Origin: Nannochloropsis oceanica
Lineage: Eukaryota > Sar > Eustigmatophyceae > Eustigmatales > Monodopsidaceae
NCBI GenBank assembly: GCA_004519485.1
Contig: CP038111.1
Location: forward strand, 626,001 to 690,000
Length of the DNA stretch: 64,000 nucleotides
Reading direction: 5' to 3'
Shown: piece after piece, positions 32,814-44,522 of the stretch
Numbering within the stretch: position 1 is the stretch's first letter
Layout: each line of letters opens with the position of its first letter
Position numbers and translations under genes: made by a program
The notes under the pieces: generated by a model
What the model was told of the DNA's origin: nothing
The model's input: only the letters and a program-made list of their open reading frames with translations
Database searches by the model: none

Positions 32814-33917
32814 CAAGAAGAAGAGGAAGACCTCTTTCCCAGTTCCTCAGCAGTCCCTCAGCTAGAATCTTCATCTCTCTCCGTTGCCCCCTCCTTCCAT
32901 CTTTCGTCGACCTTTCCATTTCCCATCTCTTCCCACGAGGCCAGGCACAACCGCAGGTGCAGCAGCAGCAGTCGTCGACACCTTCACGATGACCAGAACT
33001 CCTACCACCACCGTCACCACCACCACCACCAGCAGCACCAGCACCAGCACCAGCACCAGCACCAGCACCAGCACCACCAGCAGCACCAGCACCAGCACCA
33101 GCACCAGCACCAGCACCACCAGCAGCAAGAAACGGAAAGCTGCTACCGTTACCACGTCGGGAAGACAGAGCTGGCAACGTTGGAGCGAGAAATTATCAAT
33201 GAAGTCTCCTTCAGCCGTCTTTCTCCTCCTCCTTCTCCCTCCTTCCCCACCTCGCGGCCTTCTCCCACGACGAGCAGAAGTGCAACAAGACGCAGCCGTC
33301 TTCCTATTCACAGCCACTCTTTTCCTTCTACTTCTACTCCCTTGCCGTCCGACCACAATAGCACTTCCCACTACCATGGTAACGTCCACCCTTACCACCA
33401 ACGGCACCTCCAGTTTGAACCCACCACTGCTGGTACTGCTGCTGCTGCTGCTGCTGATGACGACGACGACGACGACGACGACGAATGTGTAGACGAAGAC
33501 GACTTCCGTCCCCGCTTTCACCTCGGTGGTGCCGAGGCCGAGGAGCTGCTCCAGTGGTTGGAAGACGAGGGCGTCACCCTACAGCAACCCGAGCGGCTCC
33601 TTCTTTCGGCGTCCCACCACCAGGACTGCCCCGAGTTTTCCGACGGCTTGCTCTTGGCGCGGTTGGTGGGGAGGTTGGAGGGATGGGGGGAGAAAGGGTT
33701 GGAAGGGATTGACTGGACCCCCGGCGCCGCCATGGTGACGAGGTTAAAGAATATTAAGAGGGTGTTGGAGGTATGGAAGAGGAAGCGGAGGGGGATTCCT
33801 GTGCATTTGTTGCATCGGGAATTCGATATTTTGGAGGGAAGGACGGATGTCTTGCTGCCCTTGTTGTGGCACATCCGTCGGGTGTACGGGAGGGAGAGGA
33901 TCAACGCTGATGACTAG
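30867..33917 (+). CDS. Protein with three calponin-homology-like domains
   Basis: Single exon, 1016 residues from 30867 (MARRGIHSPA); an in-frame ATG at 30810 adds 19. Three similar units sit at the start, middle and end. Each has a D/N-G-x-LLCxLV-like core: LQDGQVLCNLVVECLLP; FRNGRLLCALFIHLEP; FSDGLLLARLVGRLEG, and closes with an acidic-hydrophobic helix (YDIMELVWLVKQ; DPHIIYGLLWELQQVY; DVLLPLLWHIRRVY). The last unit reads TRLKNIKRVLEVWKRKRRGI and FDILEGRTDVLLPLLW, a good CH-domain ending. CH domains bind actin or microtubules (spectrin, EB1, Spef1, IQGAP types). Linkers are Ser, Gln, His and Asp repeats from CAG, CAC and GAC expansions. Function inferred only as cytoskeletal. Confidence 0.6.
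33027..33126 (+). repeat. CAGCAC hexanucleotide-type repeat coding Gln-His
   Basis: Alternating CAG and CAC codons giving a Gln-His polymer in the linker of the CH-domain protein. Confidence 0.9.
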
Positions 33918-34354
33918 AAAGAGGAAGCTCTAAGAAAACAGTCTACATATTTTCTGATAACGAAGGAGCGCATAAAACCATCACTTCTTGCAAGTCTTCT
34001 TTCTTTTTCGTATTTCTTTCGTATTGATCGTAAGCTCGCTCCGTGGCTGAGGAAAATAATAAGGACGTACGCTGCGTGAAAGGCGTGAAGGAGCAGGTTG
34101 ATGTAGGGCGACCACGCCCACCCTTCCTCTTCCCTCTTTCACGTCACATCCCGCACTTGCCTTCTGTCTTTCCTCGTTTTCTTTTCGGTGTTATTGGTTG
34201 TCTTTTCTTTTCCCCCCTTTGTACTGGGATACTCGGCTCTCTCTTATACTCTTCTCTTCTTTCGTCGACCCCTCCCCCCGCAGGAGCCCATCGTTGTGTT
34301 GTTGACGATACTCCTCAAAGTAAGGTGGAATTAATGTTACTTCTCTCTCCGGCC
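33918..34354. other. Convergent intergenic region
   Basis: About 440 bases between the CH-domain protein and gamma-COP, both 3' UTRs. No gene seen. Confidence 0.4.
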
Positions 34355-36557
34355 CTATCGAATGCAGTCCGCCACCATCTGACTCAGGTTCACGTCCTCG
34401 GAGCGTACGGCAATCTGGATACAGGGAGGGTGGGAAAGGAAAGAGAAAAAAAGGAAAAGGAGAGAAAGGTGAAGGGAAGGGAAGGAATGGAAAGGCAGAT
34501 GAGAGGTGGGCAGAAAGGCAGATGACGGGTAAAAGAGAAGGAAAACAGGAAGGAGGGAGGGAAGGAGGGAGGGAAGAAGGGAGGGAGGAAGGGAGGGAAG
34601 GAAGGAGCGTACCTTCAACACTATCCCTGCGGCTTGGTCGGCCTGGAGCTGCGCGCGGACAAGCACCTGCTGGTTGCCGACAAATACACCGGACCTGCAA
34701 TTAAATGGATAGAAGCGGATTCAAGGTGAAGATGGGATTGATAAGAAATCAAGAAATAAATTCAAGCGGATTCAAGGTTAAGGTAGGATTGATTAGAAAA
34801 AGGAAGGCAAGATTCAGTACCAGGATATACAACACGACGAGTCTCTTGACCCTTCCCTCCCCGCCTTCCCTCCCTCCCTCCCTCCTTCCCTCCCTCCCTC
34901 CTCCCTCCCTCCCTACGTACAAGTGGAGATTGTGGGTGGTCGCGCCCGCTTTGCCGAGTGCGGCCGTCCCGTCGCAGGGCTGCATCCCAAGGTAGTCAAT
35001 GACGGCCACGATGGCTTCGTTCAGGTCTTTGAACTAAAGGAAGGGAGCGAGGAAGGGAGGGAGGGAGGGAGGGAGGGAGGGAAGGAGGGATGGTTTGAAA
35101 GGTAGAAAAAGGGACAGGAGAGAGTCAAAGAGCCGTCTCCTACTCCTCGCCCTCCCTCCCTCCCTCCCTCCCTCCCTCTTTCCCTCCCTCCCGCCCTCCT
35201 TTCCTCTTTCCATCCCTCTTCTACTCCCTCCTTCCCAACCTCCCTCCCTACCTGCAGTTGGAAGTGCTCCATGACCTCCTGCTCTGGCCCTAGGCTTTCC
35301 CAGCTCTTCTTGAAATCGCCCAAGGGGGCCACCTGGGAAGGGAGGGGGGGAGGAAGGGAGGGAGGGAGGGAGGGAGGGAGGGAGGGAGGGAAGGAGGGGG
35401 GGAGGAAGGTAAGGAGGGAGGAGCATTGATACGACGCGGGTGTGGCGGAATCGGAGGGAGGAAGGGAGGGAGGGAGGGAGGAAGGAAGGGAGGGAGGGAG
35501 GGAGGGAGGGGGGGAGGGAGGGAGGGAGGGAGGGAGGGAGGGAGGGAGGGAGGGAGGGAGGGAGGGAGGGAGGGAGGGAGGGAGGGAGGACCTTGGCCAT
35601 GTAGTCGCTGGTGTTGACCTCGAGGGCCTCCAAGGCATATTCCTCCGCAAAACCCGCAGCGTCGCCTTCCACCTAAAGGGAGGGAGGGAGGGAGGGAGGG
35701 AGGGAGGGAGGGAGGGAGGGAGATCAAAACGTGAGAGGAACGGGGAAGCCACGTGCTAGAAAATTACTTGACACCCATCGTCATAGACACCAGTCTCTTC
35801 ACCCTCCCTCCCTCCCTCCCTCCCTCCCTCCCTCCTCACCTCGCCCGAGACCGGGTCTACATCCATCACGTTGAAGAGCAGCTGACACTCCAAGCTCTCC
35901 GGCGTAATGACCGAGTCTAGAGAGTAGAGGGGGGAGGAGGGAGGGAGGGAGGGAGGGGAGGGAGGGAGGAGGGGGGTGAGCGCAAGTGCGTATGCCGGGG
36001 GAAAAGGCGGCGAATCCAAACAACCTCATTCCTCCCTCCCCACATCCCCCCCTCTCGTCCTCATTTCCTCTTTCCCTCCATCCCTTCCCCCCCCCTCGGC
36101 CCCTACCCGGCTCTCGGCGCAGGACGACGTAGGTGCTGCCGGGCGTGGCGCCGTAAGGGAGAGCTTGGAGAGGCACTACGCCTGCCACCGTGTAGAGCTC
36201 CTGAGGGAGGGAGGAAGGGAGGGGGAGGGGGAGGGGGAGGGAGGGGGGGAGGGAGGGGAGAAAGAAGGATGTGAGACACCTGGAAGCCGTTGGTAATCAG
36301 AAGCAAACCTCCTCTCCCTCCCTCCCTCCCTCCCTCCCTCCCTCCCTACCTACCTGCGGATCGACGTGAACACGAACGTTAAGCAGCTTCTGCTCAGGGA
36401 TGGTGTTGACCACCGAGAAATGAAGGACAAGCGTCTGGCCGTCTTCGTAGATGTGCTTGATGCCTTGGGAGGGAGGGAGGGAGGGAGGGAGGGGGGGAAG
36501 GGGGAGGGAGGGAGGAAGGTCAGAAGATCACTTTTCATTATTTCTATTATGATTGGA

Positions 36558-36600
<43 letters not shown>

Positions 36601-39600
36601 AAAACACACACACACACACACACACCCTTCCTCCCTCCCTCCCCTTGCGTACAAGTGACGACGTATTCCGTCTCACTCTCTGTGAGAGGGACAGGAGGAA
36701 AGGTGGAACGAAACACCCTTCCCAGTGACGCAAGGGCGGGAACAGCCGCAAGGGCCGCGGCGGCATCGACGGAGGGAGTGGGGGGGGTGCGGGAGGAGGA
36801 GGAGGAGGAGGCGGCGGCCGAAGTGGCGCCCGTGGAGGAAGAGGGGGCTGTGACAGGACGGAGGGAGGGAAGGAGGGATGATGAGGGAGGCCAGGGACAA
36901 AGAAAATACTACCCGGAAGGCAAAGAAACAGACCAACAGCTATCCCCCTCCCTCACTCCCTCACTCCCTCCATACCTGATTTCCCGCCTCCCGCACTGGT
37001 ACTGCCCGCCCCTGAGGGCGTTTGATGGGCCGAAGGAGGAGGTGGCAGATCCTCCACCACTGGCAGAGACTAAGGGGAGAGGGAGGGAGAGAGGGAAAGG
37101 GAGGGAACGGGAGAGAGGGTGTAGTGATTGAGTACATGAAGCACGCGAGCACAAGGAAGAGACCNNNNNNNNNNNNNNNNNNNNNNNNNNNNNNNNNNNN
37201 NNNNNNNNNNNNNNNNNNNNNNNNNNNNNNNNNNNNNNNNNNNNNNNNNNNNNNNNNNNNNNNNGGGTGTGAGGGGGAGGGAGGGAGGGAGGGAAGGAGG
37301 GAGGGAGGGAGGGAGGGAGGGGGGAAGGGGTGAGAAGCGGTGCGGGCCGGTCGGAGGAAGGAAGGAGGGAGGGAGAGAGGGCCTTACACGGCGTTCTCGA
37401 GAATAACGCGGTTGTAGATGAAACGGATGTAACGGGCGGGAGAGGCGGCCGTTGGGCCCAGGTCTCCAATTAGGTGCAGGATCTAGAGAAAGGGAAGGAG
37501 GGGGGGAGGGAGGGAGGGAGGGAGGGCAAGGAAAGGGTTCATGATTTTGGCTCGAGACGCGCGACAGGAGCCGGCAGTCGTATCCGTCCGTCCCTCCCTC
37601 CCTCCCTCTCTCGTGCCCTCCTCACCTGAGTGGAGAGATCCGTGAATTCGCAGTCCTCGATGAACTCGCACAGGTGGAAGAGGGAGGTGTCCTTCGTCTG
37701 AGGAATCGCGTCCATCAGAGAGACGATGGCCTCTGTAATGGCCTTCTTGTACTCAAAACCACCTGGGGAGGGAGGGAGGGAGGGAGGGAGGGAGGGAGGG
37801 AGGGAGGGAGGGAGGGAGGGAGGGAGGGAGGGAGGGAGGGAGGGAAGGAAAGATGGATGGGAGGGAGGGAGGGAGGGAGGGAAGGAAAGATGGATGGGAG
37901 GGAGGGAGGGAGGGAGGGAAGGAAAGATGGATGGGAGGGAGGGAGGGAGGGAGGGAGGGAGGGAGGGAGGAGGTATGGGACTTTACCTTCCTCTCGCAAA
38001 AAATTCGCGAGGAAGCCGACGAGGAGGGCGTGCTTGTGGGGGTACCTAGGGAGGGAGGGAGGGGGGGAGGGAGGGAGGATGGAAGAGGATGAGAATCTGA
38101 AGCGACGGAGGGAGGGAGGGAGGGAGGGAGGGAGGAGGGAGGGACGTACTTGAGACAGAGCTGCTTGATGCTCTGGACGATGAGGATCTTGAACTCGTCG
38201 GCGATATCGTTCATATAGGAGGAAATCTAGGAAGGGAGGGACGGAGGGAGGGAGGGAAGGAGGAACTAAGGGCTCCGAAGACAGATTGAGAAGAGGGAGG
38301 GAGGGAGGGAGAGAGGGGAGGGGCAAGTACCTGCTTCATCAGGCGGTCGATGCTGGCCTCTTCGCCTGTTTTGAGCAAGGTGGTGATGGCCAGTGTACCG
38401 ATGGAGCGGTTCGGGTCTGCCAAAAGCGCTTCCATGTCGTCGTTGCACCGCGTCACCACCACCGGATAGCTTTTGGGGGGGGGGGGGGAGGGCTTAGTGT
38501 TCGGAGTGTTCGGTTGTTTGGGATTTAGGTCGGAGGGGGGGGGGGGGAGGGAGGGAGGGGGGGAGGCACGGAGGGGGAGGGGGGGAGGGAGGGGGGGAGA
38601 GGAAGAGAGGTGGAGGATGGAGGGAGGGAGGGAGCGAGGGAGAAAGGAAGGGAGCGAGGGAGGGAGGGCACGTACCGCAGGGCCACCTCGGAAAGGGTGC
38701 GCATGGCGCAGAAACGGAAGGCGGGGCGAGGGGAGGCAAGGAAGAGTTGCAGCACTGTCACGGCCGGGCCCAGGTCGCGCGCTAGGAAGGGAGGGAGGGA
38801 GGGAGGGAGGGAGGGAGAGAGGGAGGGAGAGGGAATGAATGGAGGGAGGTGCTAAACAAGTGCTGGGGGTCCACACGGATAATGGAGGGGGGGAGGGAGG
38901 GAGGGAGCTACCTTCAACTCCGGGTAGGTTACAGATGGCCTTGGCGGCCTCGTAGATGACCATCTCGTTCTTGTGCCTCAGACAGCCCTCCAAAAATTGG
39001 GCACCGCTCTTGGCTGCAGCGCCTGCAAGGAGGGGGGGAGGGAGGGAGGGAGCGAGGGAGGGGGAGGTGAGTCAATCGTGACACAGGTGGGGAAGGTGAA
39101 TAGCCTCCCTCCCTCCCTCCCTCCCTCCCTCCCTCCCTCCCTCCTGACCTTGGGGATCGTCGTGGATGAGCGTGATGATGTAGCGGATCAGGCAGCAAAT
39201 GGCCAGGGGGGAACGGAGGGAACCCCTCGAGAGCTGAGGGAGGGAGGGAGGGAGGGAGGGAGGGAGGGGTCAGACGACTGGCTGGAGTGGCTTGAATTTA
39301 AATTCCACCCCCTTTCCTTCCCTCCCTCCCTCCCTCCCCACCTGGGAAACGAGCTTGCTCACGGCGAGGCGGGTCCTTGTGCTTGATCTCGTACAGGAGG
39401 GAGAGGGCGTGGGCCTGCACCATCTCATGAGGGGAATTGACGGCTTCTTGCACCTCGTTCACCCTGGTCAGGGAGGGAGGGAGGGAGGGAGGGAGGGAGG
39501 GAGGGAGGGAGGGAGGGAGGAGGTGAGAGAAAAGGGGGATTCCCGAGGGTGGATGCCAACCTCGTGCTAAAGGAGGGAAGGAAAGAAAGATGGAGGGAGG

Positions 39601-41400
39601 GAGGGAGGGCGGGAGGGAGGGAGGGGTGACGTACCACCGACGGACGATCTCGGGACTGCGCTGCATGAGGTGCCGGCCAGCCACGAGGGCGGAGGAGGCG
39701 ACCAGAGGATTCTTGTCAACAATTGCCTGTTTCATGTAGCTGCGGGGAGGAAGGGAGGGAGGGGGGGATGGTTGAGAAATAGAAATTCGAGGGGAAATGG
39801 CAGGGAGGGACGACGTGAGGAAGCAGGGAGGGAGGGAGGGAGGGAGGGAGGGAGGGCTTACCGCTCAATGGCCCCAAGCATGGTGGAGTCGATTATCTTG
39901 CTCAAGACCCGGATGGCGTTAGCGCGGTAGAGGTCCTCCCGAGAGTTCATGTCCTGGAGGGAGGGAGGGAGGGAGGGAGGGAGGGAGGGAGGGGAAGGGG
40001 TTCCTTTTAGGCTCTCACTCAGGGGCGTGTTTCCTCGAATCGAAATACATCCAAAAGGATCATGGAGGGGAATCAAAATATCAACACAAATACAATCAGA
40101 AGAACAAGAGTGATTGGAATCATTTTGACGATATAATCAAGTCATAACTACAATAACACCAATAACATCGACGTGTCCAACCCCCTTCGTCCCCACACCT
40201 ACCTTGGCACTAGTGAGAACACTGCAATGATAAACACCAACAACAACAATAATAATGAAAACACTGCAAGCATAACACCAACGACAACAATAATATAAAT
40301 GTACACGGTCGCACACTCCTCCCCACACACACCTACCTTGGTCAAGGAGCTCGTGACAATGATCACATCATCGGGGTTACACGTCTCGGCCACCTCCTTA
40401 ATGAACAGGTACATCATGCGCCGCAAGTTCTGGTTGGTGGACTGGAAGAGCTTCGTCACGCCGAAGAAGACAGTGGTGGTTTCCACGGACGTGAGCTGGT
40501 CGCCCTGGAAGAGGAGGAAGGGGGGGAGAGAAAGAAAACAAAAAAATGTGAAAGAGGGAGCAGAAGGAGAAGAAGAGGAGGAGAATAAAAGGGAGAAGGA
40601 AGAGGAAAAGATGATGGACGAAGAAATGGGGAAGAAGAAGTTGAAGGAGAAGTGTGGTGATGATGCTGCATTAATTTATGTTCCAGGTGCGTCGCAACCC
40701 CCACGCCCGTGCCCTTGGTCCGCGTAGACATTATAGCACTTCCTTCCCTCCCTCCATATCTCCCTCCCTTCATCCTTCCCTTCCCCTTGATGCGTCCCAC
40801 ATACCTGCGTAAGGATGTGCAGGAGCTTGGTGATCAGCTGGCAGCATCGCCGGGGGTCTTGCGTGACGATGTTGGCATCGTGGAAAACGCGGCACTCCTG
40901 GAGCACTGTGGCCTTCTCCAAGTCTTGATACGGCGAGACTGCAAGGATGGGGTGGGACGGGATTGGAGGTGAAGGGGAAGGGGGGGGGGGGGGATGAGGG
41001 GATGATTGCCTCCCTGCTCTTGCCCCGTCGCACTCGCAACTTCTGGCGACTCTCGCATTCCGTCTTCTCTTTGAAGACCCCAGCAAGGGTACGTAGCGTG
41101 CGGTGGGTCGAAAACTTTCGAGCCGAAGCACACCACAAGGCCGCACCTCTTCTTACAGACACTCTTCGCCCGCATACATGTTTCCTTCTATTCTGGCATA
41201 CCCTAACCTCTCTCCCCTACTCTCCCCTTCCTCCATAACTCACAATGGTCCTCGTCATCATTCTTGAACTTGTCCTTTAGGACCTGAATCTCCTTCATCA
41301 TACTCGACACTGTCAAGGCACCATCCGAATTTCCCCCATCGATCCGGGGCGGCGCCATCCCCGGTCCCAGCATGAGGCTGGTTGCGCTGTTCTCCGGCAT
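34355..41400 (-). CDS. COPG: Coatomer subunit gamma (COPI coat)
   Basis: At least 25 exons, most under 170 bases. Exons read: 41400-41244, 40938-40805, 40504-40337, 39953-39862, 39739-39635, 39463-39342, 39233-39149, 39022-38912, 38781-38676, 38469-38331, 38226-38150, 38045-37987, 37762-37626, 37482-37388, (exon lost in N gap), 37069-36976, 36847-36653, 36463-36354, 36200-36107, 35916-35840, 35672-35592, 35332-35252, 35033-34921, 34694-34613, 34414-34355. The product follows animal gamma-COP throughout: [64 protein letters not shown], then the appendage ([25 protein letters not shown]). It is part of the F-subcomplex that coats Golgi-to-ER vesicles. Exon 39463-39342 holds one extra base near 39371-39373. 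Start could also be in-frame 41511. Confidence 0.95.
35461..35589. repeat. GGGA tetranucleotide array
   Basis: Nearly perfect GGGA repeats, uninterrupted from about 35513 to 35589, filling a gamma-COP intron (CCCT on the sense strand) and running right up to the exon boundary at 35592. Four or more GGG runs spaced by one base can form G-quadruplexes. Confidence 0.95.
36560..36625. repeat. AG and AC dinucleotide microsatellites
   Basis: An (AG)n tract at about 36560-36597 followed by an (AC)n tract at about 36605-36625, inside a gamma-COP intron. Confidence 0.9.
37165..37264. other. Assembly gap (100 N)
   Basis: Exactly 100 N bases, a typical placeholder of unknown size. It must hide at least one gamma-COP exon: the exon before it ends after [16 protein letters not shown] and the next begins in the Pro/Ser linker, so about 100 family-conserved residues are absent from the flanks. 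Confidence 0.9.
37765..37975. repeat. GGGA array with embedded higher-order unit
   Basis: GGGA repeats interrupted three times by a GAAAGATGGATG-like word (near 37848, 37885 and 37922), so the array has a secondary repeat period of about 37 bases. It lies in a gamma-COP intron. Confidence 0.9.
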
Positions 41401-41511
41401 AAACTGGTTGAGGGTGGAGGGGGGAGGGGTTATAGGGGGTTGGGGGTGAGGGCCAATGCCGAGACGGAGTCCATGGTCAAGAGAAGCGGTGTCCTCGAGG
41501 GCACTTGACAA

Positions 41512-42099
41512 AAGGGGTTATGTGCAAGAGTGTCTGTACAATGTGCATGGATGCTGAGTCATATTTGACGTGCGAGTTGCCAGGCAAGGCAAGGGCATTT
41601 GACTTGCGAGCAGAGGTGCGAGCCCATCATGATGATCATTCAGCAGCCGGTCATGCTTCTCTCTCGGTCCACACGATTCAGGCCCCGCTCGCTCTGGAGG
41701 CTGCACGCGGAAGAACGAGGACGACAAGCCGAAGCGTGGAACAGACTGCATGCTTATCATTCACATGTGCAGAAAATGCATGGAGCAATTCGACTCCCAA
41801 GAAACACAAAGTTGCCCCATCTTCCGTGGAGACGCTCTCCAAATGGCGTCCGCGATAATGGGGCGACGGCCCATGCCCTGTTTCCCTCCTCTCTTCCATG
41901 TGTTGACACCATAACTACAGTTGCAGAAGCAAAGTAAACTAAGGCTCGCGCGAATTCATAAAGCACATAAGAGGAGGAAGTTATAATTTGTAACTGGTGG
42001 GGCTGTGTCTATCACAGCTCCTTCCCAGGACATAAAGTTTCAAATGCATTTCGATAAAATTGTCCATTCTCAATATCTTTCCATCCCTCTTCCTGTGCC
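41512..42099. other. Intergenic region (tandem genes)
   Basis: About 590 bases between the gamma-COP 5' end and the 3' end of the GNAT-PhzF gene, both on the minus strand. It should contain the gamma-COP promoter. Open stretches here show no domain. Confidence 0.35.
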
Positions 42100-44293
42100 T
42101 CACATTCCCAACCAACCCGACTTAACCACTACTGCCTGTCCACTCAAATACACGCGGGAGGCCGCTGGGACATACACCATTCGCACCACCCCTCCCCTCT
42201 GCGAATCTTGGTAACCCTCAAGCTTTGTCTTCCCCAAACGCGCATGCCAATAAGGCGCGAGACAACAGTGCGCCGAGCCTGTGACGGGGTCTTCATCAAT
42301 GCCACACCGCGGGCCAAAAAAGCGGCTATAAAAGTCATAGTTATCTTTACCTTCATACGCTGCATTCAGATCCATCCCTTCCCTTTTCATCTTCCGCCTC
42401 TCTGCATGACACGTGATGATGATCCCCCGGCACTCGATCGTCCTCAAAATCGCCATGTCCGGCTTCCTTTTCTTTACCAAGCGAAATGCCCCGGGGGTCA
42501 AGACCACCAATACATCCATCCGGTTCCGTGCCATGAAGACAATATCATCCTCCTCCTCAGTTCCCCCTCTTTCCGACCCTACCTCTTCCTCTTCTTCCTG
42601 GGATTCTGGCCCCTGTTCGTCCACCAACTCCCGCCTCTTCCTCTCCCTTACTTTTCTCTTGTCCTCCGCTTTCGTCAACCCAAAGGCCTCATACAATTTT
42701 TGAAGCTCCTTCTCCATTTTATTCAGCTCACTGTCACCCACAGGCTTCACCACTGGTTCTGAAGGGAAATCAAGCTCAATCCAACCCCCTCCCCCTCCTC
42801 TTCCCCCTCCCTCCCCCCCTTCCGCATCCTCCTCCACTTTCCTCCGCGCCACCAAATTCCCTGACAGCGTTTCAAAAACAATCTCGCTCTTGCACTCCAC
42901 CCTTCCTGTGACCCACAAGGCATGCGCGGCTGCCAACGTGGCGTGCCCGCACAGGTCTACTTCAATAGTGGGTGTGAACCAACGCAAGGCAAACGTTGAA
43001 GAGGAAGAAGAGGAGGAGGAGGAGGAGGAGGAGGAGGAGGAGGAAGGAGTTACAAAGGCGGTTTCACTCAAATTGAATTCTCTCGCCCAGTTTTGCATCC
43101 AGTCGGCAGTTTCACCTCCTGGGAGTACGTATGGAGCGATGAAGACAAGGGAAAGGGAGTAAGGACACGGTGAGGAGGCGTGGGAGGACACTCTCGGCAA
43201 GGGAGGGCTGTCAATCCACTGACCACTTGTTATTGTCAACGACATGGCCTTTTTTTTGCATGTACATCCTACCTTGCACGCAGAGCCCCCATCCCTCTAT
43301 CCCTCCATCCCTCTTCTCCTCCCTCCCTCCCTCCCTCCCATCCTCCCCTGGTCCTCCTACCTCGGCAAAACACCACTGAAGCGGGATTCCCTCCAAACGC
43401 CTCCTGCGTAAAGGCATCAACCTGAATGTACTCCCTCCCCCTCCCCCTACCCGCCCTCCCCTCACTCTCCAACAAGCTCAGTCGATCCAGACCCATTTCA
43501 AACCATTTCTCGAGTCCATGCACCACTGGAGAGGGACGGAGAAAGGTGAAGCCGCACCGCTGGTACAACCCCACATTGTGAACTTTGGTGATCAAGCGCA
43601 TGCGAAGAAGCGTGTGAGGGTGTTCCGCGAGGATTTCTCGAATGTAGGCACGGAGGAAGGATGTTGCCAGGCCTTGCTTGCGGAGATGGGGCTGAACGAC
43701 GACGGAGTGAATGCAGAGGGTAGAGCCGTCGGGGTCATGCGTGCTCATGGTATCGTGCTCGAGGGTGGTGCCCATGCAGAGGGTGCCATTGATGAGCGCG
43801 AGCAAATCGGAGGTGCTTTGGTCAAAGAGGCCGTAAAAGAAGGGTCCGGCCTGGGCTTGCCGGAATCGCATGCCCTCCAAGGAGGCGGCTTCATCCTGTC
43901 GTGTTGTGGGGGGGGTGGCGGAGGAGGTGCGGGGGGAAAGAGGAGGATTAGAAGTTCGATGGCTTGGTGGAGTCGCGCGGTCGGTCTAAATTCTTCCTGC
44001 TCTTTTCCTATCTGCTCGTTAAGTTGCCAGCCATGTATAGTTAGAGTGGCTAGGGCGGACAGACGAATGGGGACGTATCCGTCCAGTACGCGCCGTACAC
44101 TTACCTCGGGGTAGGAAAGGACCTCCAGCTCGTGCGCTTTGGGAATATCTGCCGCTGTTAAGCGACGCATGACGTGGTGGGCTTGCATTATGGCGTGCGT
44201 GCTGTGGTGTGAAGCTATGTGAGTGCTCAGTCTACTGACGATACTTGAGTGGGCGATTGCCTTCCTTGAGTGCCGTGTCCCAACCCAAGCCAA
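42100..44293 (-). CDS. Fusion of GNAT acetyltransferase and PhzF-type isomerase domains
   Basis: Three exons, 44293-44105, 43895-43361 and 43118-42100 (580 residues). The N-terminal half is a GNAT domain of the arylalkylamine-N-acetyltransferase kind: MRRLTAADIPKAHELEVLSY, SVVVQPHLRKQGLATSFLRA (acetyl-CoA loop, Q/R-x-x-G-x-A) and NVGLYQRCGF. Without a stop it passes into PhzF: YIQVDAFTQEAFGGNPASVV, WMQNWAREFNLSETAFV (catalytic Glu in SETAFV), RWFTPTIEVDLCGHATLAAA and CGIDEDPVTGSAHCCLAPYW. PhzF proteins are isomerase-like, two-lobed enzymes; many have unknown substrates. The fused frame is kept by phase across exon 2/3. Ser and charged inserts lie within PhzF. The first Met may instead be 44188 (MQAHHVMRRL). 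Substrates unknown; a modified amine or amino acid is a guess. Confidence 0.85.
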
Positions 44294-44522
44294 CGCTACG
44301 CCCCCTCACTCACACCGAAACAGACTCCAGCGACGAGAAGGGTGACGGCAAGAGTAGCCACCACAAGACGTCCTCTCCTGGCCACCGTGCCTTGAGTGAG
44401 GAGTGTGCACGGGAGAAAACGTGTTAGTCCCCCCTTTCCGAAGACCTCCCATACCCTCCTATCCCGTAGATATAGCATTATCAAGCATAATCGCCACGCC
44501 CGCCCGCCGATCAAGAGCCCAA

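Noticed and set aside
35461-35720. Regular repeats that might be taken for a CRISPR or satellite gene array
   Set aside because: They are tetranucleotide microsatellites with no spacers, in a eukaryotic intron.
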